Positions 1 to 9,936 are shown, counted from the stretch's first letter. The stretch: 64,000 nucleotides of DNA from Acidobacteriota bacterium (GCA_003225175.1 QIBA01000031.1:53789-117788), one strand, 5' to 3'. Translations and numbers: made by a program. The notes: generated from the letters alone by a model not told the origin.

Positions 1-2171
1 GTGTTGTATTGCACAATCAGGACGCCTCCGCCTTTCACGTATTCAAGCAAGCGCCAGTTGTAAGCCCTGAGGTCCTCTCGCGCTAGGTAGGCGCGTACTC
101 CCAAAACGATCGTACCGTAACGGGAAAGGTCACTTTGCGCTAACGCTCCGCGGTCGAGCAGATCGACATCGATGCCGAGCAAGCGCAGTGAATCCGGAAC
201 CTCATCTCCTGTGCCCATCACGTACCCGACTCGCACATTCGGAATCACCACGTTGACCGCACGGACCAGCAACGTCGCGGCATTCTCCATATATACCGTT
301 TCCAGTCCCGGTTCTGTTACGGGCACGAAGCTGTTCCGATAACTTTTTCCGTTTAGTTCAGCTACTGCTTGAATGTGATATTCAGAATCTTTCGCATCCG
401 AAGGAGCCACCAGTTCAAAGACAACGTCTGCCTCCTGGTCCTGCTTTTGGAATGCAAAGGATGCCGATTCCGGCTCCGACCGCCAGCCCTGCGGGAGCTC
501 TAGATGAACGGTTCCTTGATTTTGACCGTTCACGTAATTGCGAATCGAACAAACAACTTTTTGTCGCTGGCGGCCCAGCGGAAACCCAATCGCCTCAGGA
601 TGAAAGCGAACAGAAACCGGTGGGGCAATGGCAACTTCGTGTCGATACTGTGTCCCAATCTTTCCGATCGAACTTGTTTCTACGTTTGCGCTGATCACAG
701 AGTCTACGCCGCTAATCGAATATGTCAGTTCGGCCTTGAGAGGATCTGGAGTGATCGGTTCACCCAACAGTTCCCGCCGGGTGATGCGATAGAAGCCCTC
801 ATCCGGGGAATTGCGGACCCAAAAGGCGCTAGTGAAACTCGTATCGTGCGGAAGCGTTATTTCGAATCGATTCGGCGCCAACTCTGCTATCTTCCAGTCT
901 GCCGGCCCGCGCAGCCGAGTCTGCTTCAGATTCACCTTTGCACTATCAGCAGCATGGAAATTAGTTGTGACACGAAAGCTGTCTCCCGGCACAAAGGTTA
1001 ACGGTGTTCGGATCGCTTTGTACTCGCCCGAGCTGCGTCCTGGCTTCGCCGGTTCAACTAAAGCTTCGAACTCCAGGCCCAAGGCTTGAGACAATGCGGT
1101 TTCAAGTTGACGCTCCTTGAGCTCGAGATCGAAATTCTTGGCGTCTGACTGCCTCAGACGTCGTACTTCGATGAGAGCCGCACTCAAATGTGGAACACAC
1201 GTTTCCGGGTGCTGTGCATCGAACCCTTTCGTCGCCGCCTGGACGTGCTTTTCTAGTATCGGGTACTTGGCCAAAGAAACATCGATGCGCTCGAAGAGCT
1301 CTGACTCCTTGTCGGCCATTCCCACTTTTGAAGCAATGAGCTTGTAATAACTCACCGAGGGCCAGCCGACAGGGAGTATGGCACCGGCAGCGGCTTGAGA
1401 AATCTGTTGTCCTAAGCCCTCGTTCGCGATGTCTCCATAAGTGCGTCCCAGTATCGGATCGTACATCCCCGAATCGATCTTGATTGTCCAGTCGTCTTTT
1501 TCTGTTCGATTATCGTTATAAAACTTCAAAGGCTGCCATGCTGACAATCCTTCGGCGATCTGCTCAGGGAAGCGCGTCGGATCGCCGGCCGCATCGAATG
1601 CCTGTCGGGCAACGAGTCCGTCGATCTCGTGATTCCCTAATCTGTCACCCGGATTGCCCTGCCAGCGTGAAAGCACAATGTGCGGGCGCTCTCGGCGGAT
1701 AAATCGGACCATGTCGCGCAGCGCGTCTTCTTCATTCCAATAACGCAAGGTTTTCGCTAGTGTCTTGGATAGGCCGAAATCAAGGAAGCGTGACATACGA
1801 AGCCTAGCGCCGTAGTACTCGCTGGACCGCATCATCTCCAACGTGCGGCGAATGCCAAGTGGCGGACCGGCATCGCTGCTGACAGCGTCACCAGCAGCTT
1901 CGCCGCGACTCAGAGCAAGAAGGCTGACCTCGTATCCCTTCCCACGCGTAAGCATGGTGACGGTCCCGCCATCTTCATCGTCGGGGTGCGCAATCATGTA
2001 CACAACACGGCCGGTAGTCTGCAGCTTGCGCAAAGATTGAGCCAGGGCGGTAGAACCGCGGTCTTCAGGCAAACGTGAACCTGCGCTGGCTGAGTCTAGA
2101 GTAGCGAGCAGAGCTGCAGCTACAAAGGCAATGGCGACCCTGAGTTTTGCACGTTTTCTGTCGCTCACCAT
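1..2171 (-). CDS. PIG-L family deacetylase, secreted; 3-prime end outside window
   Basis: Reading the minus strand from the ATG at 2171 gives one open frame to the window edge (over 720 residues, no stop). A hydrophobic signal-like stretch occupies about residues 8-30. At about residues 59-66 stands YMIAHPDDE; the HPDDE motif is the zinc-binding signature of PIG-L/LmbE deacetylases, which remove N-acetyl groups from sugars. The C-terminal half looks beta-rich, followed by a region ending in a glutamine-amidotransferase-like stretch (GGGVLIVQYN at the edge), as in long acidobacterial PIG-L proteins. The start overlaps the 3-prime end of the upstream receptor gene by 7 bp, so the two are probably translationally coupled. 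The substrate is unknown. Confidence 0.88.
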   Translation of the reverse strand, partial: MVSDRKRAKLRVAIAFVAAALLATLDSASAGSRLPEDRGSTALAQSLRKLQTTGRVVYMIAHPDDEDGGTVTMLTRGKGYEVSLLALSRGEAAGDAVSSDAGPPLGIRRTLEMMRSSEYYGARLRMSRFLDFGLSKTLAKTLRYWNEEDALRDMVRFIRRERPHIVLSRWQGNPGDRLGNHEIDGLVARQAFDAAGDPTRFPEQIAEGLSAWQPLKFYNDNRTEKDDWTIKIDSGMYDPILGRTYGDIANEGLGQQISQAAAGAILPVGWPSVSYYKLIASKVGMADKESELFERIDVSLAKYPILEKHVQAATKGFDAQHPETCVPHLSAALIEVRRLRQSDAKNFDLELKERQLETALSQALGLEFEALVEPAKPGRSSGEYKAIRTPLTFVPGDSFRVTTNFHAADSAKVNLKQTRLRGPADWKIAELAPNRFEITLPHDTSFTSAFWVRNSPDEGFYRITRRELLGEPITPDPLKAELTYSISGVDSVISANVETSSIGKIGTQYRHEVAIAPPVSVRFHPEAIGFPLGRQRQKVVCSIRNYVNGQNQGTVHLELPQGWRSEPESASFAFQKQDQEADVVFELVAPSDAKDSEYHIQAVAELNGKSYRNSFVPVTEPGLETVYMENAATLLVRAVNVVIPNVRVGYVMGTGDEVPDSLRLLGIDVDLLDRGALAQSDLSRYGTIVLGVRAYLAREDLRAYNWRLLEYVKGGGVLIVQYN

Positions 2172-5100
2172 GTGAGCTTTAGAGCGAATTGAAGCTGTCG
2201 CGACGTCGTCGAAGTCGAATCGAGCTTTCCACTTGAAATCACATTCCCAGTTTGATCAAAGAACACGCAGCACGCTGAATTTTGGGCATTGTTTTTGAGC
2301 GGCGGGGCAAAGTTAGTGTGGTTCAAGATGTTAAAGGCCTCGACGCGAAACTGGACATTGAACTGTTCGGAAATCCTGCGAATGCGATTGTTCTTGAAGA
2401 CCGAAAAGTCAAAGGCTGATAAACCGGGACCTCTGAGAATATTCCGGCCCGCATTGCCGAGGCGGTTACTGGGATTGGGGAACTGGAAGCAATGAGTTCG
2501 AACATAATTAATCGGATCACCGGAATTGGTGAGCGAATCGCAAGCCGATCCCCGAATCCTGTCAGGATAATCAAAGACGATCCCGTTGTTCACGCCAAGC
2601 GGGTCTCCGCCTACCAGCGCGCTGAATGGCTCTCCAGTGCTAGCTTGATAAATTCCGCCTAACTGCCACCCGTCGGTGAGCCAGTGCGCGAGGCCAGAAA
2701 ACGTTGACGGAGAGGGAATTATCCACGTGTAGTTAATCACGGCATTGTGGGTGATGTCGAAATCCGAGACACCGCGAGTCAGTCTCACATCAAAAAAAGG
2801 AGGACTTCCAATGGCATTCGCTAACGCGTCTCCGGCGAGCGTAGAGGACCCATCATCGATGCTCTTAGACCAAGTGTAAGACCCACCAATTTGGAAACCG
2901 TGTGCCATTCGCTTGGAGAGACGGACTTGTAGAGAATGGTAAATGGAATTGTTATCCCAAAACAGCGCGCTGATCTGTCCCAAACTGGGGTTAAGCACTT
3001 TGCCGCTGCCGACGGGGGAAGGCCACACGTATCCTTGCTGCGTTAGCGTAGGGAGCACCATATTGGCGTCTTCGGTGCGATATGGCAGGTGAACACCTCT
3101 TGAACCTACATATCCGACGAGCGCCGTAAGGTTCGGGGCAAGTTCGCGCTGAATATTGAAGTTCCATTGGAAGACGTACGCGCGCGAAGGGTCTGGGTCC
3201 ACATGCGCGTAGCGGAAAGTCGTTGCTCCTAAGCGCGGAAAGGCTCCGGTTGGAAAACTTCCCTGCGCCAGTCCCGTCACCCGCCCTTGAGCAAAAAACG
3301 GAGCTGGCAAGATCGTCAGGGTCTCAAACATGTAGGTGAGCGGTAAGACGTCATACATCCCAAGCGCTCCGCGTATCGCGGTCTTGCCGGTGCTGAAAGG
3401 ATCCCAGGAAAACCCGACGCGCGGTTCGAAATTGAGCAATGTTGGGTTAGAAAAGTATGGTGAACCAAGGTGAGGTGCGGCATCCGTCAGATTGCGAAGA
3501 TTCGATAGTTTTCCCGCTACCTCGGTCGGCACGGTGGCCATTTCGTACCTGAGCCCGAGGTTAAAAGTCAGGTTCTGACGAAAGTGGATGTCATCTGCTG
3601 CGTAAGTCCCGAAGATTGTCTGTCGTAAATCACGGGGCGAAATCAATCCGGGGATTGCGGCCGTAAAAGCCGTGGGCTTGTTGGTGAGAAAGTTGGCCAA
3701 TGAACCGAACTGGAAGAAACCGGCGGGATTTGCTCTGCCTTCCTGATTCGCCTGAATGCGTTCGATTACGGCGCCGAATTTCAGGCTGTGTGCACCTTTC
3801 GTTACGAACGCGTCGTCATATACCTGGAAAGAATTAAAGTGAAAATCGTATTCGCCGGTCGCGCCGAATCCACCTGGATACTGAGTCAAGCCCGGGACCT
3901 GAATCTTGCCGACATTCTTGCCCGGTACGAAACCCAACGTGGGATCTTTCGCTGCGGCATTGATGGCGCTCAATGTTTTTGGGCCGTCGGACAGAACCCG
4001 GCTGAATCCAAAGCGTAGCGCATTAACAAAGTTCGGACTGAAGGTGTGTGTTTCCTCCAGGCTCACGAGCTGGCGCCGCGATTCGGCAGCCATCACCACA
4101 GCATCGAAAGGATCTGGCGACGAGTTTGTGCTCGTGTCAAACATGTAGGTGCCGGCTAGGGAATCGTTACTCGAAAGCTTATGATCGACTCGCCCGGTCG
4201 CAAAATCCTCATTTGCCACCTGAGCGGTGACAAGCGTGAACGTGCCGAAATTGCCATTGATGGCGCCGTTAGGCAGCGGGTACAAAGCCAGATATGGCTT
4301 CACATTTGGATCGACAACAACGTTTCCAGTCGTCAGCTGTCCGTTGCGAGCGTTCGGCGATGGAACGGAGTCGACTTGTGTAATGCTCAAGCTTTGGCGT
4401 AAACCTTCATAGGACCCAAAGAAGAACGTCCGGTCTTTGAGAATCGGACCTCCGAGGCTGCCGCCGAACTGATTTCTTTTGAAAGGCGGAACTTGAGGAC
4501 CGTCAAAATAGTTACGCGCATCCAGTGCACTGTTGCGTAAGAATTCAAAAGCAGAACCATGAAGTCTATTGCTGCCCGACCGTGTGATTGCGTTCACGAT
4601 CCCACCTGAGCTACGGCCATACTCGGCGGAAGGATTGTTGGTGATGACCGAGAACTCCTGAATGGCATCTACGCCGAGGTTCGCACCAAGTACGCTGCCT
4701 GGCGCTCCATTGGAAGAGTCATTAATGCTTATACCGTCTAGACGATAGTTGTTCTGCTGCGGGCGCGTTCCACCGACGGTGAGTTGCGAGCCAATCCCTC
4801 GGATAGTGCGATCATTCGCTCCGGAGGCGAGCGGCATCTGAGTTCGCACTGGCGCAACTCCGGGCTCGAGTGTGGCGAGCGAAGCCCAGTCACGGCCATT
4901 AAGTGGGAGTTCACGCATTTCGGTGCCGCTCACTATTGCGCTAATAGTCGCAGTGGTCGTTGTGACGCCGGACTGCTCCCCAGTCACCTGAACAGTTTCA
5001 GTCGCGTGGCCCACACGTAGCTGAAGATCAATCTGCAACTCTTGGCCGACATCAACCGTGACATCGTTGCGGACAGCGGTTGCAAATCCAGTGGCGGAGA

Positions 5101-5356
5101 CACTGATCTCGTATTTCCCGGGAAGGAGATTAGGTGCTCGGTATAGCCCGTCCTGATTGGTCGAGACTATACGGCTGAGGTCGGTGGCTTGGTTCTTGAC
5201 GGTGACAGTTGCTTTTGGAACGACCGCGCCACTGGTATCGATGATGGTGCCCAGAATTGTGCCGCCAGTGACTTGCGCAACTATCCGAATTGAACCGCAG
5301 AGCAGCAACAACGCGCACGCAGATGCGACGAAAACACGGCAATGTGGGAGTCTCAT
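2165..5356 (-). CDS. Oar-like TonB-dependent outer-membrane receptor
   Basis: About 1063 residues from the ATG at 5356 (a GTG at 5374 is an alternative; AAGAAG just before 5356 favours the ATG). Order of parts: signal peptide, carboxypeptidase-regulatory-like domain (GGTILGTIIDTSGAVVPKA), plug with LPLNGRDWASLATLEPGV and GRSSGGIVNAITRSGSN, then a long beta-barrel ending in LQFALKLTW with a terminal aromatic residue, as outer-membrane proteins need for assembly. These receptors import large or scarce ligands with TonB energy; the ligand is unknown. The gene has its own regulatory element (box at 5488-5520) although three propeller genes lie upstream on the same strand. It is followed, with overlap, by the PIG-L gene. 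Confidence 0.92.
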   Translation of the reverse strand: MRLPHCRVFVASACALLLLCGSIRIVAQVTGGTILGTIIDTSGAVVPKATVTVKNQATDLSRIVSTNQDGLYRAPNLLPGKYEISVSATGFATAVRNDVTVDVGQELQIDLQLRVGHATETVQVTGEQSGVTTTTATISAIVSGTEMRELPLNGRDWASLATLEPGVAPVRTQMPLASGANDRTIRGIGSQLTVGGTRPQQNNYRLDGISINDSSNGAPGSVLGANLGVDAIQEFSVITNNPSAEYGRSSGGIVNAITRSGSNRLHGSAFEFLRNSALDARNYFDGPQVPPFKRNQFGGSLGGPILKDRTFFFGSYEGLRQSLSITQVDSVPSPNARNGQLTTGNVVVDPNVKPYLALYPLPNGAINGNFGTFTLVTAQVANEDFATGRVDHKLSSNDSLAGTYMFDTSTNSSPDPFDAVVMAAESRRQLVSLEETHTFSPNFVNALRFGFSRVLSDGPKTLSAINAAAKDPTLGFVPGKNVGKIQVPGLTQYPGGFGATGEYDFHFNSFQVYDDAFVTKGAHSLKFGAVIERIQANQEGRANPAGFFQFGSLANFLTNKPTAFTAAIPGLISPRDLRQTIFGTYAADDIHFRQNLTFNLGLRYEMATVPTEVAGKLSNLRNLTDAAPHLGSPYFSNPTLLNFEPRVGFSWDPFSTGKTAIRGALGMYDVLPLTYMFETLTILPAPFFAQGRVTGLAQGSFPTGAFPRLGATTFRYAHVDPDPSRAYVFQWNFNIQRELAPNLTALVGYVGSRGVHLPYRTEDANMVLPTLTQQGYVWPSPVGSGKVLNPSLGQISALFWDNNSIYHSLQVRLSKRMAHGFQIGGSYTWSKSIDDGSSTLAGDALANAIGSPPFFDVRLTRGVSDFDITHNAVINYTWIIPSPSTFSGLAHWLTDGWQLGGIYQASTGEPFSALVGGDPLGVNNGIVFDYPDRIRGSACDSLTNSGDPINYVRTHCFQFPNPSNRLGNAGRNILRGPGLSAFDFSVFKNNRIRRISEQFNVQFRVEAFNILNHTNFAPPLKNNAQNSACCVFFDQTGNVISSGKLDSTSTTSRQLQFALKLTW

Positions 5357-5473
5357 TTTTCTTCTTTCTGCCACAGCGATTTGCGGAACGGATTAGGCCT
5401 GGTGCTTCCGTCAGAATTCATGAATATGTCCGCCCGTCAGGTGCGGTTCTGCAGCAGAACGCAAACGGGCGGC

Positions 5474-5520
5474 ATAATAGTGCCGAAGGTCTCGAACAAT
5501 CCAATTAATTTCTTTTAAGG
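5474..5520 (-). promoter_or_regulatory. Triple 11-bp repeat element and -10 for the receptor gene
   Basis: On the minus strand, repeats fill 5520 down to 5488 with cores CTTAA, TTAAT and GTTCG at the same place in each 11-bp unit. Eight bases later comes TATTAT (5479-5474), a good -10. No -35 hexamer is evident. The expected start near 5467 leaves a leader of about 110 nt. This is one of twelve such elements in the window. Confidence 0.75.
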
Positions 5521-5623
5521 TTGGCGATACTGAGAGAAGGCTATTTAGACGAAGCACGCTGGAGCGCGCAGGAACTTCAGAGTCACGCACCTCTGGCGCC
5601 CCTCGAAATATGCTGTCGAGCCG

Positions 5624-6724
5624 TTACTTTCGGAGCCTGGGAGACCCGATCCCCGTCGCAATCTTGCTTGCGTCAGCGGCAGTCGAATAAACGCGTATCT
5701 CGGCATCCTTGTCGCCAAATCGTGGGAGGGCCACGTACAGCGTTCCAGTCTGCTGAACCAGTAACGAGGTGCCGCCATCAGGACCCGTCGGGATTCTCGC
5801 GATGGGCTCGTAGTGATCCGCATCGACCTGCCGATAAGCTTGAATCGATCCTTCATGCTCTCCCGTCTTAGCAGAGCCTGTTGCATAGATCCGCTTCTTA
5901 TTGGGATCGTAAAGCAGGCGATCAATGCCGGAGACCGTTGTGAAGTTCGTAATTTCTTTGCCTGTATCGGAGTCGAGGACAATCACCCGCGAGGGGTTCC
6001 GCATGCCAACAAATAGCCGATGGCCGGCTTCATCCAATGCAACCGTGCCACTTCTCTCGGCATTGGGAAGAGGCCATTTCGCGAGGATCTTCCGTTTTTT
6101 TCGATCGACAACGATGATTTGACTGCCAAGTGCATTGGTCGTGAACAATCTTGGCCCGTGTTGCTCGAGTACGATTGCGCCAGGCCGCAGTTCCGGATCG
6201 GTCTCGATGTTTCCGATGAGCTTGCTGTTGACTGAATCAATGATTGCGATTTGACCTGGGTCCCGCTTCTGCCCCGGCGCATCGCCAACTTGTTTGCCAC
6301 CATGACCGATGTAGAGGTACTTCGTCGCTGGATCGTACGCGATGACATTCGCTCCGATCGATAGTTTGATCGAGTTGACCACCTCAAGCGAATCGCCATC
6401 GAGGACCTTGCAGCTTCCATCATCACGCGTGCTTACGAAGAGCTTCTTGAGGGAGGGAACGTAATAAGCCCCTTGGGGCTGGGGAAACCCTGCCAGCGTA
6501 CGTACATGTCGGCCAATTCGTAGATTTACCACCTCGATGGTGTTGGCATCCCTGCCGGTAATGAATAGACGCTGACCATCTAAATCGACCGTAGAGTGAT
6601 CGAATCTTCCAATGACTCCGGGTAGCACGATTGTGCCGACGAGACGAAGCGCTTCATTTTGCTGCGCTCGAATGCCGGCAGTGCATAACAGCGCCATTAC
6701 ACTAAGTGCGATCTTTGTTCTCAT
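5624..6724 (-). CDS. Secreted YVTN/YncE-type beta-propeller protein
   Basis: 366 residues with an N-terminal signal peptide ending near AGIRAQQ. The rest consists of about seven short beta repeats of the YVTN type (for example RLFITGRDANTIEVVNL, LYIGHGGKQ, RLFVGMRNPSRVIVLDSDTG). Such propellers are periplasmic or secreted and usually bind ligands or partners; no enzymatic residues can be claimed. It is the last of three paralogous propellers in one minus-strand operon behind the binding lipoprotein at 8832-9899, 36 bp after its neighbour. It resembles the propellers at 16844 and 24128 (IPLPNVxGRIDH-type start) more than its two immediate neighbours. Confidence 0.85.
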   Translation of the reverse strand: MRTKIALSVMALLCTAGIRAQQNEALRLVGTIVLPGVIGRFDHSTVDLDGQRLFITGRDANTIEVVNLRIGRHVRTLAGFPQPQGAYYVPSLKKLFVSTRDDGSCKVLDGDSLEVVNSIKLSIGANVIAYDPATKYLYIGHGGKQVGDAPGQKRDPGQIAIIDSVNSKLIGNIETDPELRPGAIVLEQHGPRLFTTNALGSQIIVVDRKKRKILAKWPLPNAERSGTVALDEAGHRLFVGMRNPSRVIVLDSDTGKEITNFTTVSGIDRLLYDPNKKRIYATGSAKTGEHEGSIQAYRQVDADHYEPIARIPTGPDGGTSLLVQQTGTLYVALPRFGDKDAEIRVYSTAADASKIATGIGSPRLRK

Positions 6725-6760
6725 GTTGTTTGTCTCCGGTGAAGACCCATTCGATTCCGG

Positions 6761-7780
6761 CTATTTTCCTATCACCAGCATGCGAAATGTTCCGGCTGCG
6801 ATGCGCTTCACTGGCCGCCCACCAGGCTGAGCAGGCGGCAACCACTTCACGTCTCCAGCCGGCACGAACAGCTTGTGAGTCTTGGGATCTAAAGCCATGG
6901 TTTTTGACAGGTCGTGTGTCGGGATCTTTTCTACAAGACTGTAGGTATCCGGAGTGTCTTCGTGCGTCACAGTGACCCAGCCATCCCCAGTCGAACTGAA
7001 AATTAACCTCGTCTCTGGATCAAATGAACTGGTGTCAACATTGTCACCAATTGGAGTCTGAGTGATGTAACGCCCAGTATTTAGGTCGAAAACCGCGAGC
7101 ATGAGATTGCGGCAGCCCACAAAAAGTCGTTGCGAGGCCAGGTCCGCAGCCATGCTCGTAGGACGATCGCATGGCATAGTGGGCCAAGGGCGCTCACTCG
7201 TTAGCGTTTGGGAGTTAATCGGAAGGATTGCGTTCTTGTCTACCAAATCTACGTAGACGTGGCCCTTGCCGTCAGCAATCGCAAACTCAGGCTTGCCACC
7301 AATGGGCACCGTTCCCGCCACTTTACTGGTAGCCGCTTCGATCGCCGTAGCGTCATTGCCATCTCCGTTGAACGAAAAGACCCGTCCGGATGCAGGGTCA
7401 TAGATGATGGCGTCGGGATTAGCGCCGACGCTGACTTCCTGGATTTTATGAAGATCCTTGAGGTTGAACACCACGGCGGAGGATCTCTTCCCGACTGAAA
7501 CAAATCCCTTGCCAACATTCGCAGCGACCGCGATGCCGTGAACGCCAGGGGTGTCCGGAATCGTGCCAACGATTTTGCCGCTGTCTATGTCCAATACGAT
7601 CACTTCAGAAAAATGAGAGACGTACATGCGCCGAGCATTTTCATCAATCGTTTGAAAGTCCCACGTGTCATCACTCGGTCCCAGAGGGATGCTCTTGAGA
7701 ACGCGATAACTCGTGCTGGCAAATAGCGCAGTCAACAGGAGCATCGTGCTTGATAGAAGAAGACAACGAAAGACTCTCAT
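6761..7780 (-). CDS. Secreted YVTN-type beta-propeller protein
   Basis: About 339 residues; the ATG at 7780 shares one base with the stop of the upstream gene (a GTG at 7783 is also possible), indicating translational coupling. Signal peptide (LLLSSTMLLLTALFAS), then repeats such as RRMYVSHFSEVIVLDIDSG, FVSVGKRSSAVVFNL and QRLFVGCRNLMLAVFDL. It is closely similar along its length to the protein from 7780-8817 (shared GCRNL, IGDNVDTSSFDPET), so the pair probably arose by tandem duplication. Ligand unknown. Confidence 0.85.
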   Translation of the reverse strand: MRVFRCLLLSSTMLLLTALFASTSYRVLKSIPLGPSDDTWDFQTIDENARRMYVSHFSEVIVLDIDSGKIVGTIPDTPGVHGIAVAANVGKGFVSVGKRSSAVVFNLKDLHKIQEVSVGANPDAIIYDPASGRVFSFNGDGNDATAIEAATSKVAGTVPIGGKPEFAIADGKGHVYVDLVDKNAILPINSQTLTSERPWPTMPCDRPTSMAADLASQRLFVGCRNLMLAVFDLNTGRYITQTPIGDNVDTSSFDPETRLIFSSTGDGWVTVTHEDTPDTYSLVEKIPTHDLSKTMALDPKTHKLFVPAGDVKWLPPAQPGGRPVKRIAAGTFRMLVIGK

Positions 7781-8817
7781 CACTGTTCTCTCCCTAAAAC
7801 TAGGATTGCGAAAGTCTTCTCGGCCACTTTCTTTCGCACCTTGCCACCCGGAGTCGCTGGCGGCAGTTTTGCGACCTCCCCGGAAGGAACGAATAGTCGA
7901 TGTGTCTTCAGGTCAAGCGCCATTGTCTTTGAGCCATTCTGGGTCTTGATCGTGTCTACAGCACGGAAAGAGTCCGGGCCGTCTTCATGCATCACCGTAA
8001 TGATTCCGTCCTCAGTAGAACTGAAGATAAGACCGGTTTCGGGATCGAAAGCAGTCGTATCGACGTTGTCTCCGATCGGAAGTGCGGTGAGTTTCTTTCC
8101 ATCGTTGGAGTTGAGAACTGCCAGGAGAAGGTTTCTGCATCCCACAAATAGTCGGTGATTTTTCCTGTCCATTGCCATGCTGGTTGGTCGGTCACAGCCC
8201 TCGAGTGGCCAACGATCAGTGATTTTCAGCTTGTCCGCGTCAATTCGTGCGACGATGGCTTTGTCGACGAGATCTACAAAGACGTGACCAGCGTAGTCAC
8301 TCACGGCAAATTCAGGCTTGCCATCCAAAGGAATGGTTTCAACAACATTTCCCGTTGAAGCATCAATGACTGTCGAATTTCTACTGACGGTGTTAAATGA
8401 CAGTACGCGCCGGGTCGCCGGTTCATACACGATGGCATCGGGCAGGTTGCCAGTCGGAATGGTCTTCAACACGCGAAGAGTCTTAAGATCAAATTGCATG
8501 ACGAATGCGCCGTCACCATTTGTGATGAATCCAGTACCAAGATCTGGAGCGATTGCAATTCCATGTGCGCCCTGCGCGCCCGGTATTTTGCCTACGACAG
8601 TCTCTTTGTCCACATCCAGCACGTCTACCTGAGTTTCGTGAGCCACATATAGGCGCCGTGCAGACTCATCGATGCTTGCAAAGTCCCACGTGCCTTCACT
8701 ATTCACGACCGGAATCTTCTTGAGCAGGTGATATCCGCTCGCATCAGCCAGCAAGAACACTGAGAAACAAATCCCACAGATAAGGACTGCGAACAGCTGC
8801 TTTCTTGTTCTAAGCAT
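7780..8817 (-). CDS. Secreted YVTN-type beta-propeller protein
   Basis: About 345 residues from the ATG at 8817, which has AGGAG correctly placed upstream; the longer reading from 8856 would overlap the preceding gene and lacks this site. Signal peptide (FAVLICGICFSVFLLADASG), then YVTN-like blades (RRLYVAHETQVDVLDVDKE, HRLFVGCRNLLLAVLNSND). Tandem paralogue of the next gene. It starts 14 bp after the binding-lipoprotein gene and so is in the same operon; the genes presumably act together in the periplasm. Confidence 0.86.
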   Translation of the reverse strand: MLRTRKQLFAVLICGICFSVFLLADASGYHLLKKIPVVNSEGTWDFASIDESARRLYVAHETQVDVLDVDKETVVGKIPGAQGAHGIAIAPDLGTGFITNGDGAFVMQFDLKTLRVLKTIPTGNLPDAIVYEPATRRVLSFNTVSRNSTVIDASTGNVVETIPLDGKPEFAVSDYAGHVFVDLVDKAIVARIDADKLKITDRWPLEGCDRPTSMAMDRKNHRLFVGCRNLLLAVLNSNDGKKLTALPIGDNVDTTAFDPETGLIFSSTEDGIITVMHEDGPDSFRAVDTIKTQNGSKTMALDLKTHRLFVPSGEVAKLPPATPGGKVRKKVAEKTFAILVLGREQ

Positions 8818-8831
8818 ATTCAGCTCCTGAA

Positions 8832-9899
8832 TTATCTCGTTAGGCTTGAAGCCCACGACTCAAACGTCGGTTTGAGAGCGTCGAATTTCTTCCGAATTGC
8901 GGAATAGTTGACGTTCATGTACTTGATGTTTTCAATCCGCTTCACCCGTTCTGGTGTCTCGATACCGGCAAGCAAAGGTGTCTGAGCGCAAGGCGAGTAG
9001 GCGAGTTTCCTTTGGACCGCTGGCGTAAGCAAGTAATCTATGAGCTTCTTGCCATTGTCTGGATGATGTCCTCCTCGGATGAGCGTGACCGCATTTGCAA
9101 CAAAAAATAATCCAATCTGATTTTTCTGCTGGTCTGGGTAGATGATTTGAACGTTATGGCTTTTGGCCTTGGCCGAAAATGCATCATCGATATCCACGAG
9201 ACTGAAGCTTGCCTTGCCGGCGGCAACTGCATCGGCACTGTCACTGTTGCCGGGAGAGAACTTCACACCGTTATCCCTTATTCTCGTCAGAAATTTCTTA
9301 GCTCGTTCGTCACCCCAAAGTTGAAAAAGTGCGGTTAGCGTGAAGCCGGTGGTATTCAATAGTGGGTTGGCCAAAACCGCGCGGTCCTTCCACTGAGCAT
9401 CTGCATAGGCCTCGAGGGACGTGGGTTGCACCGGGTCCGGATTGTTCACGAGCAGCACCCTAGCCCGCGCCGAAAACGCCGTCCAATATCCCTCAGGATC
9501 TTTGAAAATGGCGGGCAGCTTCTGCGCGTTCGTAGACAGGTATGGAGTCGAGATTCCTTTTTCCTTAAGGAGGTCAGGATGAATCGGCTCATTCGCCCAA
9601 TAAACATCTGCTTGGGGATTATCCTTTTCCGCTAGCAAGCGCTTCATCACCTGCTCAGCCGCCTCTTTGTCGTAAACGGCATTGACGCGAATACCACTAT
9701 CATGTTCGAAATCGTGCAGGATTGGTTCGGAACAGATTTGGTCTTCGCTCGAGTAGACGACGACGCTGCTGTCGCTCTCCGCGGCCAGGCAGGCAGCCAA
9801 CACTGCAACTACAAAACCTAAGCCAATGAAAGGCAAAGCGTGCCTAAATATTCGGGACTGTAGCCCCGACTTCCTCTGATGATGTAGCGATGTAGTCAT
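8832..9899 (-). CDS. Extracellular solute-binding lipoprotein, ferric-iron ABC type
   Basis: About 355 residues. The N-terminus carries a lipobox-like LAAC around residues 32-35, so a lipoprotein is likely. The body matches family-1/ferric-type binding proteins: SSVVVYSSEDQICSEPILHDFEHDSGI at the start of the mature part, then DVYWANEP, LLVNNPD and NGKKLIDYLLTPAVQRKLA. In this family tyrosines near the C-terminus bind iron; here only a few are near (AYSPCAQTP, KYMNVNYS), so metal binding is uncertain. No permease or ATPase genes accompany it, only three propellers. A TTG at 9905 is an alternative start. The promoter element lies directly upstream (9961-9993). Confidence 0.82.
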   Translation of the reverse strand: MTTSLHHQRKSGLQSRIFRHALPFIGLGFVVAVLAACLAAESDSSVVVYSSEDQICSEPILHDFEHDSGIRVNAVYDKEAAEQVMKRLLAEKDNPQADVYWANEPIHPDLLKEKGISTPYLSTNAQKLPAIFKDPEGYWTAFSARARVLLVNNPDPVQPTSLEAYADAQWKDRAVLANPLLNTTGFTLTALFQLWGDERAKKFLTRIRDNGVKFSPGNSDSADAVAAGKASFSLVDIDDAFSAKAKSHNVQIIYPDQQKNQIGLFFVANAVTLIRGGHHPDNGKKLIDYLLTPAVQRKLAYSPCAQTPLLAGIETPERVKRIENIKYMNVNYSAIRKKFDALKPTFESWASSLTR

Positions 9900-9936
9900 T
9901 GGCAAAAGGCAGCTACGACATACTCCAACCGCGAAA

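Noticed and set aside
3788..4402. Plus-strand open frames opposite the receptor genes
   Set aside because: They are antisense shadows of long, well-supported receptor genes and lack ribosome sites or protein-family features.
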